Of a DNA stretch of 64,000 bases, positions 32,296 through 40,727 are shown piece by piece (the first letter of the stretch is position 1; every line of letters begins with the position of its first letter). Source of the DNA: an uncultured Hungatella sp. (lineage in GTDB: Bacteria > Bacillota > Clostridia > Lachnospirales > Lachnospiraceae); assembly GCA_910577935.1 (NCBI GenBank), contig CAJTOT010000017.1, positions 14,708-78,707 of the forward strand, read 5' to 3'. The translations under genes were made by a program, and so were the position numbers. Under the pieces are notes generated by a model, which had not been told where the DNA came from, ran no database searches, and saw only the letters and a program-made list of their open reading frames with translations.

Positions 32296-33210
32296 ATGGA
32301 CAAGAAAATTTTCGGAATTGACATCGGAGGTTCCAGCGTAAAATACGGCATCGCCGACCAGGACGGCAGCATCACCTGCACAGGCGCCTTCCCCGTCTCG
32401 GGGGACATGGGAAGACAGGCCTTTCTGGACAAACTCAGCAGCCTGTGCCTGGAGGCCAGAGAACAGGGAGCTCAGGGACTCGGAATCTCCACTTTAGGGC
32501 TGGTGGATTCCAGGACCGGGACTATCGTGGGAGGCGCAGAGAATCTCCCCTTCCTCATAGGCGCTAACCTGAAAGAAGCCCTGGGGTCTGTCTTTAACCG
32601 GGACCATATCTGCGTGCACAATGATGCCGACTGCTTTGCCCTGGGAGAGTTGTGGAAGGGAAATGCCCAGGATGCCCGGAGCTTTTTCTGTCTGGCCCTG
32701 GGCACCGGCATCGGCGGAAGCCTGGTCATCGACGGGGCCCTGGTCCAGGGACCCCATTTCCGCACCGGCGAAGTGGGGTATTTTGATTATGAGAATTCAG
32801 ATGACTATTGGGAAAAACGGTATTCCACCAAAACATTTATGGCGGCTGTGGGGGAGGGTCTGGGAATCCCCTCCCTGTCCGGAAGAGAATTTATGGACCG
32901 AATCCGGAAAGGCGATCCCCTGTGCGCCAAAGCCATGGAGCGCTGGGCGGCACAGCTGGGGCGAAAGCTGGCCAACATTATCCTGCTGCTGGATATCGAC
33001 TGTGTCATCATAGGCGGAGCCGTGTCCCAAAGCAGCGATGTGCTGATGCCCGCTCTCGCCAAGGCGGTGGACGCCTGCCTTCCCCCTGATTTCCGGGGCC
33101 AGTGTTCCATACGCCCGGCAAAATTCCACAACGACTCTGCCATCTTGGGGGCCGTGGCGCCTCTGATGACTTCCGGCAGGCAGCCTTGGCCAAAGAGCTC
33201 TGAGACATAA
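32296..33210 (+). CDS. ROK-family sugar kinase
   Basis: 304 residues. The N-terminal phosphate motif is GIDIGGSSVKYGIADQDG (about 6-23), the ROK blocks are HNDADCFALGE (about 109-119) and ALGTGIGGSLVIDGALVQG (about 134-152), and the adenosine motif is VIIGGAVSQSSD (about 236). The cysteine-rich zinc site of many ROK glucokinases is not obvious after GEVGYFDY. It would phosphorylate a hexose or amino sugar in the cytoplasm; the substrate cannot be named. The neighbours are the divergent PrpR-N regulator and a downstream palindromic element. Confidence 0.9.
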   Translation: MDKKIFGIDIGGSSVKYGIADQDGSITCTGAFPVSGDMGRQAFLDKLSSLCLEAREQGAQGLGISTLGLVDSRTGTIVGGAENLPFLIGANLKEALGSVFNRDHICVHNDADCFALGELWKGNAQDARSFFCLALGTGIGGSLVIDGALVQGPHFRTGEVGYFDYENSDDYWEKRYSTKTFMAAVGEGLGIPSLSGREFMDRIRKGDPLCAKAMERWAAQLGRKLANIILLLDIDCVIIGGAVSQSSDVLMPALAKAVDACLPPDFRGQCSIRPAKFHNDSAILGAVAPLMTSGRQPWPKSSET

Positions 33211-33243
33211 GGCCAGTGTGCTAGTTTTTCCGCAACACAAAAA

Positions 33244-33341
33244 GGGGCTGCTGCAAAATGGCTGATTCACGCAATATATAGTTTGAAGCCTTTGGACTTT
33301 CCACTATACATTGCAGGAATGCCGAGTTTTGCAGCAGCCCC
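33244..33341. terminator. 98-bp nested palindrome, terminator-like (apt side)
   Basis: The outer arms GGGGCTGCTGCAAAA (33244-33258) and TTTTGCAGCAGCCCC (33327-33341) are perfect. Inner arms CAATATATAGT (33272-33282) and ACTATACATTG (33303-33313) pair with one mismatch. On the minus strand the outer stem is followed by TTTTTG, so it can end the apt transcript. A short relative (same GGGGCTG/CAGCCCC ends) lies at 41919-41955. The extra 60-odd bases inside look like an inserted palindromic unit. Confidence 0.7.
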
Positions 33342-33366
33342 AAATAACCAGATGCCGGATATCTAT

Positions 33367-33894
33367 CTAATTTCCTTCATAGGTAATGACAGAGTCCACA
33401 GGATAGCCTTTCAGCTTCTCCCGCCCTTTCAGCCCTGCCAGTTCCATGACGAAGCAGATTCTCACCACCTCGCCCCCCAGCTCCTCGATCATCTTGATGA
33501 TGGCCTGGATGGTTCCTCCCGTGGCGATAAGGTCATCCACGATCACCACCTTCTGTCCCGGCTTTATGGAGTCCTTGTGCATCTCCACCACCGCGCTGCC
33601 ATACTCCAGTTCATACTCCATGGAGATGGTCTCACAGGGAAGTTTTCCTTTCTTCCGGACCGGAACAAACCCCTTGTGCATAGCGTAAGCCACAGGCACG
33701 CCGAAGATGAATCCCCTGGACTCCGGCCCCACCACCATGTCAAAATCCACGTCCTTTAAGAAATCCATGATGCCATCCACAGCCAGTCTAAGCCCATCCG
33801 GGTCCTGCAGAATGGTGGTCACATCTCTGAAAATAATCCCCGGCTCCGGAAAATCCGGAATGCTTCTCACGTAATCTTCTACTTTCTTCATCAA
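33367..33894 (-). CDS. apt: Adenine phosphoribosyltransferase
   Basis: 175 residues, standard Apt length. Apt converts adenine and PRPP to AMP. The PRPP-binding motif is VVIVDDLIATGGTIQA (about 115-130), with the Apt-specific ESRGFIFGVPVAY (about 57) and the RKKGKLPCETIS flexible loop (about 79). It overlaps the LacI gene by 4 bases (ATGA), so a housekeeping purine-salvage gene has become the last gene of the pectin ABC operon. Confidence 0.95.
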   Translation of the reverse strand: MMKKVEDYVRSIPDFPEPGIIFRDVTTILQDPDGLRLAVDGIMDFLKDVDFDMVVGPESRGFIFGVPVAYAMHKGFVPVRKKGKLPCETISMEYELEYGSAVVEMHKDSIKPGQKVVIVDDLIATGGTIQAIIKMIEELGGEVVRICFVMELAGLKGREKLKGYPVDSVITYEGN

Positions 33895-34898
33895 TTTTCC
33901 TTCTCCCTCAAGTCTTTTACGCTCTCCCGTACAATCAGCTTGTTGTCCAGGAATATCCTGCTGTTATCTATAATACCATCTTCCAGCCTCTTAAGCAATA
34001 CCCGTGTTCCCTCCCTGGCCAGGTCTCCCATGTTGCGCTCCACCGTGGTCAGCCTCATGGTTCCGTACCCGGACATATCCCAGTTGTCGAAACCGATAAG
34101 GGAGATATCCTCAGGCACCTTAAGCCCTGCCTCATAGATGGCCGCCCTGGCGGCAAATGCCAGCTCATCGTTGAAACACAGAATGGCCGTAGGCCTCTCT
34201 TCAAGCTCCAAAAGCTTCTTCGCGGCCTTGTAGCCGTTGGCATACCGGTATTCATCGCCTTCCACGGGAATCACATCCGGGTCCAGTCCATGACGGATCA
34301 CCGAATTTCTCCAGCCCCGGTGCCGCAGACGTGTGGAGTCCACCTCCGGAAGCCCCTCGATGACCGCGATCTTCCTGTGCCCCCGGTCCAAAAGGTAATC
34401 CATGGCCTTTTCCATAGCGGTGATTTCATCGGTGACCACGTTGGGCACATCATAGTAGACAATCCGGCAGATAGCCACCATAGGTATCTGCTTTTCCATA
34501 ACTTCCTCTATAAAAGTACTGTCCCCGGAACTCTGGGACAGTACGATAATCCCGTCAAACAGCGTGGGGTTCAGGGTTCCGGCCTCGTGCATGTCGATTC
34601 CCTTCACCGCAACATTGTACCGGCTGCCTACAATGTCGTACACCCCGGTGAGCACGTCGTGAAGAACAAAAGGCGATGTCATCTTGCTGATCCTGGAAAA
34701 AAACAATCCTATGGTATGAGATTTGGAACGTTTCAAGTTGATGGCCGCCTGGTTCGGCACATAGCCCAGCTGCCGGGCAATATTCAAAATCTTCTGTCTG
34801 CTCTCGGACTTTCCCGCCCCCACATCGTTGAGCGCTCTGGATACCGTAGAATAAGATACTCCTGCCTGTTTCGCAATATCCTTTATCGTAACCGCCAT
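33891..34898 (-). CDS. LacI-family transcriptional repressor
   Basis: 335 residues: LacI HTH (1-50, TIKDIAKQAGVSYSTVSRAL) followed by the hinge and a periplasmic-binding-protein-like effector domain (about 60-330, with LIGFDNWDMSGYG near 273). It lies after GH28 in the ABC operon and is the likely repressor acting at the CAAACGTTTG palindrome (40666-40675) and perhaps on its own operon. The inducer is probably a pectic mono- or disaccharide (inference). Confidence 0.95.
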   Translation of the reverse strand: MAVTIKDIAKQAGVSYSTVSRALNDVGAGKSESRQKILNIARQLGYVPNQAAINLKRSKSHTIGLFFSRISKMTSPFVLHDVLTGVYDIVGSRYNVAVKGIDMHEAGTLNPTLFDGIIVLSQSSGDSTFIEEVMEKQIPMVAICRIVYYDVPNVVTDEITAMEKAMDYLLDRGHRKIAVIEGLPEVDSTRLRHRGWRNSVIRHGLDPDVIPVEGDEYRYANGYKAAKKLLELEERPTAILCFNDELAFAARAAIYEAGLKVPEDISLIGFDNWDMSGYGTMRLTTVERNMGDLAREGTRVLLKRLEDGIIDNSRIFLDNKLIVRESVKDLREKEN

Positions 34899-34956
34899 GC
34901 CGCACCTTCTTTCACTGTCGTCTCAATCCATTTTCAGGCCAAACATAAATACTTTA

Positions 34957-36591
34957 TCATTTTTCGACCAAATGTTCAATATGATGGGTGATAATTTTTT
35001 CTCCATTCTGTCCCTGGATTGTCACGTCCTCCAGAATCAGGGTATGGATGTTGTTGGCGTAGAGACCCATCCGGCTCACTGTCCCCACGCCCTCCAGCAT
35101 GGCCGGTTCTCCACGCACAGCATCTTCTGCAAAACCGATATGGACATGGCTCATCTCCACGCACTGAATCTTTTTCTCCGGAAGTCCGTACATGTAGGCT
35201 GCCGCCACATGGCAGTTGGCAGCCTCAATGCGATGAAACCGCAGTGTGCGGATATCAGGCGTTCTCTCATCTACCGGCAGCGCCTCCTTGGAGGATACAT
35301 ACTCGCTGAACCCGTCGGGGTCACAGTAATAAAAGCTGTTGACCACAAAGGGGGTCATCACATGGTCCATGTAGATATTTTCAAACACCACCTGGTCGAT
35401 GACCGCATCCTTTCCCCGTCCTCTTCTTGTCTTGATCCGAAGCCCCCGGTCCGTGTGAAGAAACCGGCAGTCCTTCACCGTCAGATTCCTGATGCCGCCT
35501 GCCATCTCGCTGCCCAGGGTGATGGAGCCGTGCCCGTCTCTCATGCAGCACTGGCGGATCACAATATCCCGGGAGGGAGTCTTATATTTTGACCCCATGT
35601 AGATCTTTCCCGACTTCACGGCAATACAGTCATCTCCCAGGGAAAAGTACACTCCCGCGATCTCCACATCCCGGCAGGATTCCGGGTCAAGCCCGTCTGT
35701 GTTGGGGGAATCCTTCGGGTTCAGCACCGTCAGATTCAGGAATCTCAGATGGTTGGAAAAATAGGGATGGATATTCCAGCTGGGACTGTTCTGCACCCGA
35801 ATCCCCTCCACCGCCACATGCTCACAGTGGTTTAAGAAGATCATCCTGGGGCGGAACGCTCCCCTGCGGACCTTGGGGTCATGCCACCAGTTGTCCCGGC
35901 CTGCATTTCCCTCAACCGTCCCCTGCCCGTAAATCACCACGTCCTCCACATTGATTCCCGTGATAATGGCGGCGAAACAGTCCAGAGGATTCCCCTCCCA
36001 GGTTCCCAGGTTGTACTCACCCTTCTCGTCGTAGCTCTCAACAAGCCCCGGCAGCACAGGAAACTTTTCTCTCTGAGTCCACGCGGACAGCACAGCTCCC
36101 TCTGCCAGTTCCAGGCGAAGGCCGCTTTTCAGAAACAGGCTGGTAATCTTGTAAGTCCCCTCCGGAATCAGAACCCGGCTCTCCTCAGGGCAGGCCATAA
36201 TCGCGGCCTGAATAAAATGGGTGTCATCCTGCACCCCATCCCCCCTGGCCCCAAAGTCGCGGACATTCAGAGTCACGAACTCCCTGTCTGTCCTCACCCG
36301 GACCTCCGCTGTCCCGGTATCTGCTGCCCCGGCCTCTGCCGTCTCATTCTTTGATGCCCCGGTCTCCGCCTTCTCAGTCTCCGACGTCCCGGCCGCCTTC
36401 ACCCGGACCGCATACTCCCTGTCCGGCTTCAGGCCGTAGATACTCTCGATAACCTTCCTGGTTTTTTTGTAAAATTTCCCGTCAACATATATTTCCTTTT
36501 CCTGCTCCGACTCGTAGATGCTCCCGTCATCTATCTCCAAAGTCACGCAGCGGGCCGTCTGAAAAATCACTCTCACTTCCATAGGATTCAC
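34957..36591 (-). CDS. GH28 polygalacturonase-type glycosidase with N-terminal Fn3-like domain
   Basis: 544 residues, no signal peptide, so it acts on imported oligomers. N-terminal 1-105 looks like an Fn3/Ig-like domain (TLEIDDGSIY, SIYGLKPDREYAVRVKAAG) interrupted by a repetitive Glu/Thr/Ala/Gly linker at about 69-96. The beta-helix (about 110-530) carries all GH28 motifs: NTDGLDPESC, LGDDCIAVKSG, GHGSITLGSEMAGG and LRIKTRRG. It acts on galacturonan or rhamnogalacturonan. It follows the permeases after an internal hairpin (36613-36653) and precedes lacI. Confidence 0.92.
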   Translation of the reverse strand: MNPMEVRVIFQTARCVTLEIDDGSIYESEQEKEIYVDGKFYKKTRKVIESIYGLKPDREYAVRVKAAGTSETEKAETGASKNETAEAGAADTGTAEVRVRTDREFVTLNVRDFGARGDGVQDDTHFIQAAIMACPEESRVLIPEGTYKITSLFLKSGLRLELAEGAVLSAWTQREKFPVLPGLVESYDEKGEYNLGTWEGNPLDCFAAIITGINVEDVVIYGQGTVEGNAGRDNWWHDPKVRRGAFRPRMIFLNHCEHVAVEGIRVQNSPSWNIHPYFSNHLRFLNLTVLNPKDSPNTDGLDPESCRDVEIAGVYFSLGDDCIAVKSGKIYMGSKYKTPSRDIVIRQCCMRDGHGSITLGSEMAGGIRNLTVKDCRFLHTDRGLRIKTRRGRGKDAVIDQVVFENIYMDHVMTPFVVNSFYYCDPDGFSEYVSSKEALPVDERTPDIRTLRFHRIEAANCHVAAAYMYGLPEKKIQCVEMSHVHIGFAEDAVRGEPAMLEGVGTVSRMGLYANNIHTLILEDVTIQGQNGEKIITHHIEHLVEK

Positions 36592-36612
36592 TTCCTCTCA
36601 AGCTTTATAGCC

Positions 36613-36653
36613 AAAAAGGGGGACTCCCCTTCCATCCCGAGAATCCCCTTTTT
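36613..36653 (-). terminator. Intra-operon hairpin between permease and GH28 genes
   Basis: On the minus strand AAAAAGGGG pairs with CCCCCTTTTT around a 22-base loop, ending in a T-run. It lies inside an otherwise continuous operon, so it probably attenuates transcription, giving more transporter than GH28, LacI and Apt. Confidence 0.65.
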
Positions 36654-36669
36654 GATAAAAATTTAACTT

Positions 36670-37521
36670 TTAACCCTTCACGCCGCCTGCCGCGATACCA
36701 TCAATGAACGAGTCCTGGGCGCAGAAGAATACTATCAGTGACGGAATGATGGATATCAGGGACATGGCAAGAATCCTGTTCCACTGGAATCCCACGTCGC
36801 CGTCCATGGACATGCGCAGGTAGATGGAGTTGGTGTACTTATCCATATCGGAGATATAGATCAACGGTCCCATAAAGTCATTGGAAGTCCACATGAACTG
36901 GAACAGGGCGCAGGACACCAGTGACGGCTTCAGCATGGGCACGATCACGTACCACAGAGTCTTGATGGAGTTGCAGCCGTCGATCTTCGCCGCTTCCTCC
37001 AATTCCTTTGGAACGCCTCTGAGGAACTGAATCAGCATGAACACAAAGTAAGTATCTGCCGCAAACAGAGACGGGATCACCAGGGGAAGATAGGAGTTGG
37101 TCCATCCCCACTCGTTGAACATGATATACTGAGGCGCGTTGAGAACTACCTGGGGCAGGAACAGGGTAGCCATCATCAGGGAGAACATGATTCCTTTTCC
37201 CATAAAATCAAATCTCGCGAAACCATAGGCAGTAATGGTGGCGGAGACGATGGTAAATACTACTTTTGGAAGAACGATCTTGTAGGTGTTCAGCATGGAG
37301 GTAAGGAGGTTGATCTTGCCGCCATAGCTCTTGAATGCATTGTCATAACCGTCGAACACCGGGTTCTTCGGCCAGAACCACGCGCTTGTGAAAATCTCGG
37401 AGTTGGTCTTAAAGGTAGCGCCCACCATCCATATCAGAGGATATACCATGATAAATCCTACTGCAACCAACAGGACGTAACGGATGACTGTACTTATTTT
37501 TCTTCTTTGCTCTCTTGTCAT
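36670..37521 (-). CDS. Carbohydrate ABC transporter permease (MalG/LacG type)
   Basis: 283 residues, six transmembrane helices. The EAA loop for ATPase contact is ELEEAAKIDGCNSIKTLWYVIVP (about 176-198, glycine at the expected place). The C-terminus ends SFIDGIAAGGVKG, the usual MalG-type tail. It is encoded 6 bases after its partner permease. No ATPase gene is in the cluster, so a shared MsmK/UgpC-type ATPase elsewhere must energise it. Confidence 0.95.
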   Translation of the reverse strand: MTREQRRKISTVIRYVLLVAVGFIMVYPLIWMVGATFKTNSEIFTSAWFWPKNPVFDGYDNAFKSYGGKINLLTSMLNTYKIVLPKVVFTIVSATITAYGFARFDFMGKGIMFSLMMATLFLPQVVLNAPQYIMFNEWGWTNSYLPLVIPSLFAADTYFVFMLIQFLRGVPKELEEAAKIDGCNSIKTLWYVIVPMLKPSLVSCALFQFMWTSNDFMGPLIYISDMDKYTNSIYLRMSMDGDVGFQWNRILAMSLISIIPSLIVFFCAQDSFIDGIAAGGVKG

Positions 37522-37527
37522 ATTTCT

Positions 37528-38430
37528 TTACCTCCCGTCTTCGTCAGAATAGTAAACCCACTTCTTCTGGCTTACAAACGCAACCGCGGTCAGCACGCAC
37601 ACGATAACGAACAGTACCCATGCCTGGGCGCTGGCCATGCCCATCTTGTGGCGCAGGAACGCGTTGTTGTAGATCAGAATAGAAATCAGGGTAGTCGCGC
37701 CGTTTGGTCCTCCCTTTGTCACCAGGAACGGTCCGTTGAACTCCTGGAAAGCCTGGCACAGCTGGGTGATCAGGTTATAGAATATAACCGGGGTGATCAG
37801 CGGAACCGTAATCTTGAAAAACTGGGTCCACTTGCCGGCGCCGTCGATGGAAGCCGCCTCGTAGAGATCCTCGGACACACCCTTCAGCGCTGCCAGGAAG
37901 ATGACCATGGCAGAACCGAACTGCCACACGCGCAGCAGGACGATAACGGTCAGCGCTCCGTTGGCGCTTGCCATCCAGTTGATCTTCTCCACTCCGAAGG
38001 CCGTGAGCACGGTGTTGATCAGACCGTCCGTGTTGAATACGGCTCTCCACAGAATCGCGATGGCGATGGAACCGCCCAGAATAGAGGGGATATAGTACGC
38101 GGTTCTGAAGAAGTTCACGCCCTTCAGCTTAAAGTTCAGTATATACGCGATAAACAACGCAAACGCCAGTTTCAGCGGCACATCGAAGATAGCGTATTTG
38201 AACGTTACCTGGAATGCCCTTAAAATGTCTTCATCTGTAAAAATCGTCTGATAGTTCATCATGCCATACTTGCTGATGCCGGTAAACAAGTCATAGTTGG
38301 TGAAGCTGTAGTACAGAGAAGACGCAAAGGGATAGACCTTGAAACACAGAAATCCGATGAGCCACGGCACTATAAACCAGAAGCCAACGTTCTCTGTCCA
38401 CACTTTGCTAAAGCTTTTTTTCTGCTTCAT
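37528..38430 (-). CDS. Carbohydrate ABC transporter permease (MalF/LacF type)
   Basis: 300 residues with six transmembrane helices. The N-terminal segment is WFIVPWLIGFLCFKVYPFASSLYYSF and the EAA loop DLYEAASIDGAGKWTQFFKITVP lies at about 190-212. It pairs with the downstream permease and the binding protein upstream; the small hypothetical gene 38503-38835 is inserted between. The expected cargo is a pectic oligosaccharide, judged from the GH28 and GH105 neighbours. Confidence 0.95.
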   Translation of the reverse strand: MKQKKSFSKVWTENVGFWFIVPWLIGFLCFKVYPFASSLYYSFTNYDLFTGISKYGMMNYQTIFTDEDILRAFQVTFKYAIFDVPLKLAFALFIAYILNFKLKGVNFFRTAYYIPSILGGSIAIAILWRAVFNTDGLINTVLTAFGVEKINWMASANGALTVIVLLRVWQFGSAMVIFLAALKGVSEDLYEAASIDGAGKWTQFFKITVPLITPVIFYNLITQLCQAFQEFNGPFLVTKGGPNGATTLISILIYNNAFLRHKMGMASAQAWVLFVIVCVLTAVAFVSQKKWVYYSDEDGR

Positions 38431-38502
38431 CCTGTTACCTCCTAAATTTTTTCCCGCGGGTCTCCCCGCAGCGGATGGCCGCCTGCTGCCGTCACGCCGC
38501 CA

Positions 38503-38835
38503 TCACCTTAGTTCCATGTCATACTCTTCATATTTTTCCCACAACAAAACCTTTCGGTTTCCCGCCTTCCGCAGTACATATGAAAGCTGACGTTTCTGAG
38601 AATCGGTCAGGAAGCTGAAGCCGCCTTCCTCCTCTCTTCTCTTTAATATTTCAGACACCTGTTCCTTGAAGATGACCTGCAAGGCTTTATAGTGCTCAAA
38701 TATTTCCTCTGACATGAGATCTACGGTATCGATCAGCAGGACCAGGTGATCCATGCTGAGTGTATCCAATTCCTGAAAATATACGACAATATCCTTATAC
38801 CTGGCCTTATCCTTTACCGCTTCCCTTACATTCAT
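38503..38835 (-). CDS. 110-aa protein of unknown function inside the ABC operon
   Basis: A soluble, mostly helical protein beginning MNVREAVKDKARYKDIVVYF and ending KVLLWEKYEEYDMELR, acidic in the first half and rich in Lys/Arg in the second. It has no signal peptide or recognised domain. It sits between the binding-protein gene and the first permease gene, where an extra gene is unusual, so it is probably cotranscribed. A role in transporter regulation is only a guess from position. Confidence 0.7.
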   Translation of the reverse strand: MNVREAVKDKARYKDIVVYFQELDTLSMDHLVLLIDTVDLMSEEIFEHYKALQVIFKEQVSEILKRREEEGGFSFLTDSQKRQLSYVLRKAGNRKVLLWEKYEEYDMELR

Positions 38836-38926
38836 AAAATACCTGTTCCCGATACCCTTTCTTTATATAAGCCGCCGGACTCAGTTCCGACGGCTTATAA
38901 AGTATTCCCATGATGTCAAACTTACA

Positions 38927-40300
38927 TTAGTTGCCCAGACACTCGTTGATGCCTTTCATCAGGTCCTCCGCAGCCTTCGCCGCATCGGTATCCCCTGCGC
39001 TGAACTTGCCGAACACCTTGTAGTAAACGCCGTCCGGGTTAGCCTTCAGGTCATTGTGCTCGAACTTGGTGTCCAGAGGGAACTTGGAGAATGCCAGGAC
39101 CTTGGCGTTAGCTTCTTTTACCAGAGCGTTGCCGAGTCCTTTCTCGTCGAGAACCGCCACGGCTGCAGCGGAGCAGGGGATGCCGCGCTCGGTAGAGCAG
39201 ATCTCGATGCCTTCCGGATCATTCAGCAGGAAGTTGATGAGCATCGCCGCCTCCTTGGGATGCGCGGAGGTAGCCGCCACGGCCAGACCCATGGAGATCT
39301 TGGTAAAGCCGCCGTCATGGTCACCGAACTTGATGAACTCGCCGATGACAAACTCCTGGCCCGGCTTGTTGGTGCTCTCCTTAATCGCCTGCTCAAACTT
39401 GGAAGCAGAGGAATCCCACTCGAGGATGCCTGCGTACTTGCCGTCGATCCACTTTGCGTTCTTGTCCAGAGAATCTGCCATATCGCCGTTGATCACAGCC
39501 AGAGTAGGAATCACATGGCCGTCTTCCAGCTTCTTGATAAATTCCATGCCTCCGGCGATCTCCTCGGCAGTGTACTGTATCTGATTATCCTGTACCCACG
39601 GTTTGCCGTACACGGACTCCAGGTAGTATACCAGGAAGATCATCCTGTCGTATTCGCCGATAGCCAGGGGATAATAATCTTCGTCATATGCCTTAAACGC
39701 CTCGCCGGCCGCGAACAGAGAAGCCTCATCCGTAGGGATGGCTACGCCCACTTCGTCAAATGTAGTCTTGTTCCAGTAGAACAGTCTGCCTGTCAGGGCC
39801 ACGGGAACCGCCATCAGCTTTCCGTCAGCCTTGCACAGTTCCAGGCTTTCGCTGGGGAACTGGGTCAGATCAAGAACGTCGGAGTAATCCTCCAGGTTCG
39901 CGAAATTGGTTCCGTTGCCGCTGTAGGACTCGATCCAGTTCCAGTTGACCTGCATAACATCCGCCGCGTTGCCGCCCATAATATTCAGGGCCTGCTTCTC
40001 CTCCCAGCCGGACCACGCGCCGTACTCCGTGGTTACCGTGATGTTTGGATACTTGGCCATAAATGCCTCTACCGCCTTCTCAGTAGCCTCATGTCTGGAG
40101 TCGCCGCCCCACCATGAAAACTTCAGCTCCACCTTCTCGTCGCCGGAACCTCCGTCAGAGCTTCCGCCCTCGGAACTTCCGCCTGCAGAATTTCCGCCCG
40201 CAGAGCTTCCGCCCGCAGAAGAACCGCCGCACGCCGCAAGTGATACGGCCATAACTGCCGCAAGTGATAATGCCATTGCTTTTTTGATGCTTTTTCTCAT
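38927..40300 (-). CDS. ABC transporter sugar-binding lipoprotein (family 1 extracellular)
   Basis: 457 residues. The lipoprotein signal ends SLAAC with Cys24, followed by a tethering linker of repeated GGSS/AGG units (about 25-53). The binding fold starts KVELKFSWWGGDSRHEATEK, where the tryptophans are typical sugar-stacking residues. It has its own promoter 240 bases upstream (40548-40576) and heads the pectin ABC operon. Confidence 0.95.
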   Translation of the reverse strand: MRKSIKKAMALSLAAVMAVSLAACGGSSAGGSSAGGNSAGGSSEGGSSDGGSGDEKVELKFSWWGGDSRHEATEKAVEAFMAKYPNITVTTEYGAWSGWEEKQALNIMGGNAADVMQVNWNWIESYSGNGTNFANLEDYSDVLDLTQFPSESLELCKADGKLMAVPVALTGRLFYWNKTTFDEVGVAIPTDEASLFAAGEAFKAYDEDYYPLAIGEYDRMIFLVYYLESVYGKPWVQDNQIQYTAEEIAGGMEFIKKLEDGHVIPTLAVINGDMADSLDKNAKWIDGKYAGILEWDSSASKFEQAIKESTNKPGQEFVIGEFIKFGDHDGGFTKISMGLAVAATSAHPKEAAMLINFLLNDPEGIEICSTERGIPCSAAAVAVLDEKGLGNALVKEANAKVLAFSKFPLDTKFEHNDLKANPDGVYYKVFGKFSAGDTDAAKAAEDLMKGINECLGN

Positions 40301-40547
40301 GAATTTCCTCTCCCTTTCTTTTATTTATGAACATTCCCGAACAAACCTCAGACCTGCTTCCTGCGCCAGGGCCCGAACCCCCATGCAGATCCGCGAAACC
40401 GATTCCTCCGCAGGCTGCTCCAACCCCTGTCTGTTGGATTTGCAAAGGTTTGCACATATTTCAAAAAAATTATGCACATTCGCCATATGTAACCACTTTC
40501 ATTTTTACTCTTATGAACAAACATGCACGACTTTTTTGTATGTAATC

Positions 40548-40576
40548 ATTCTATCATCGATAATACCATCTGTCAA
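40548..40576 (-). promoter_or_regulatory. Sigma-A promoter of the ABC/pectin operon with long leader
   Basis: On the minus strand TTGACA (40576-40571), 17-base spacer, TAGAAT (40553-40548). The predicted start near 40541 leaves an unusually long 240-base untranslated leader before ATG 40300, without an obvious known riboswitch fold. The gap 40301-40727 is otherwise AT-rich. Confidence 0.7.
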
Positions 40577-40636
40577 CTAGTGAATGTGTATAGGTTTTAT
40601 AGTTTTTTTTGTCTATTATATCCAATTTTAATCATT

Positions 40637-40664
40637 TTGATTTTATGGTACTATATTATATATT
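40637..40664 (+). promoter_or_regulatory. Putative promoter of the divergent GH105 gene
   Basis: TTGATT (40637-40642), 16-base spacer, TATATT (40659-40664), about 60 bases before ATG 40728. A LacI-type palindrome follows directly at 40666. Confidence 0.5.
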
Positions 40665-40665
40665 G

Positions 40666-40675
40666 CAAACGTTTG
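40666..40675. promoter_or_regulatory. LacI-family operator-like palindrome
   Basis: CAAACGTTTG is a perfect palindrome with the central CG and flanking AAA/TTT that LacI-family proteins favour. It overlaps the start region of the putative GH105 promoter and fits repression by the LacI protein encoded at 33891-34898 or by CcpA. Confidence 0.6.
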
Positions 40676-40727
40676 AATTTTTCTCTTTTGTTCAAACTCA
40701 CCATATAGAAAGAATGAGGTATGTATT

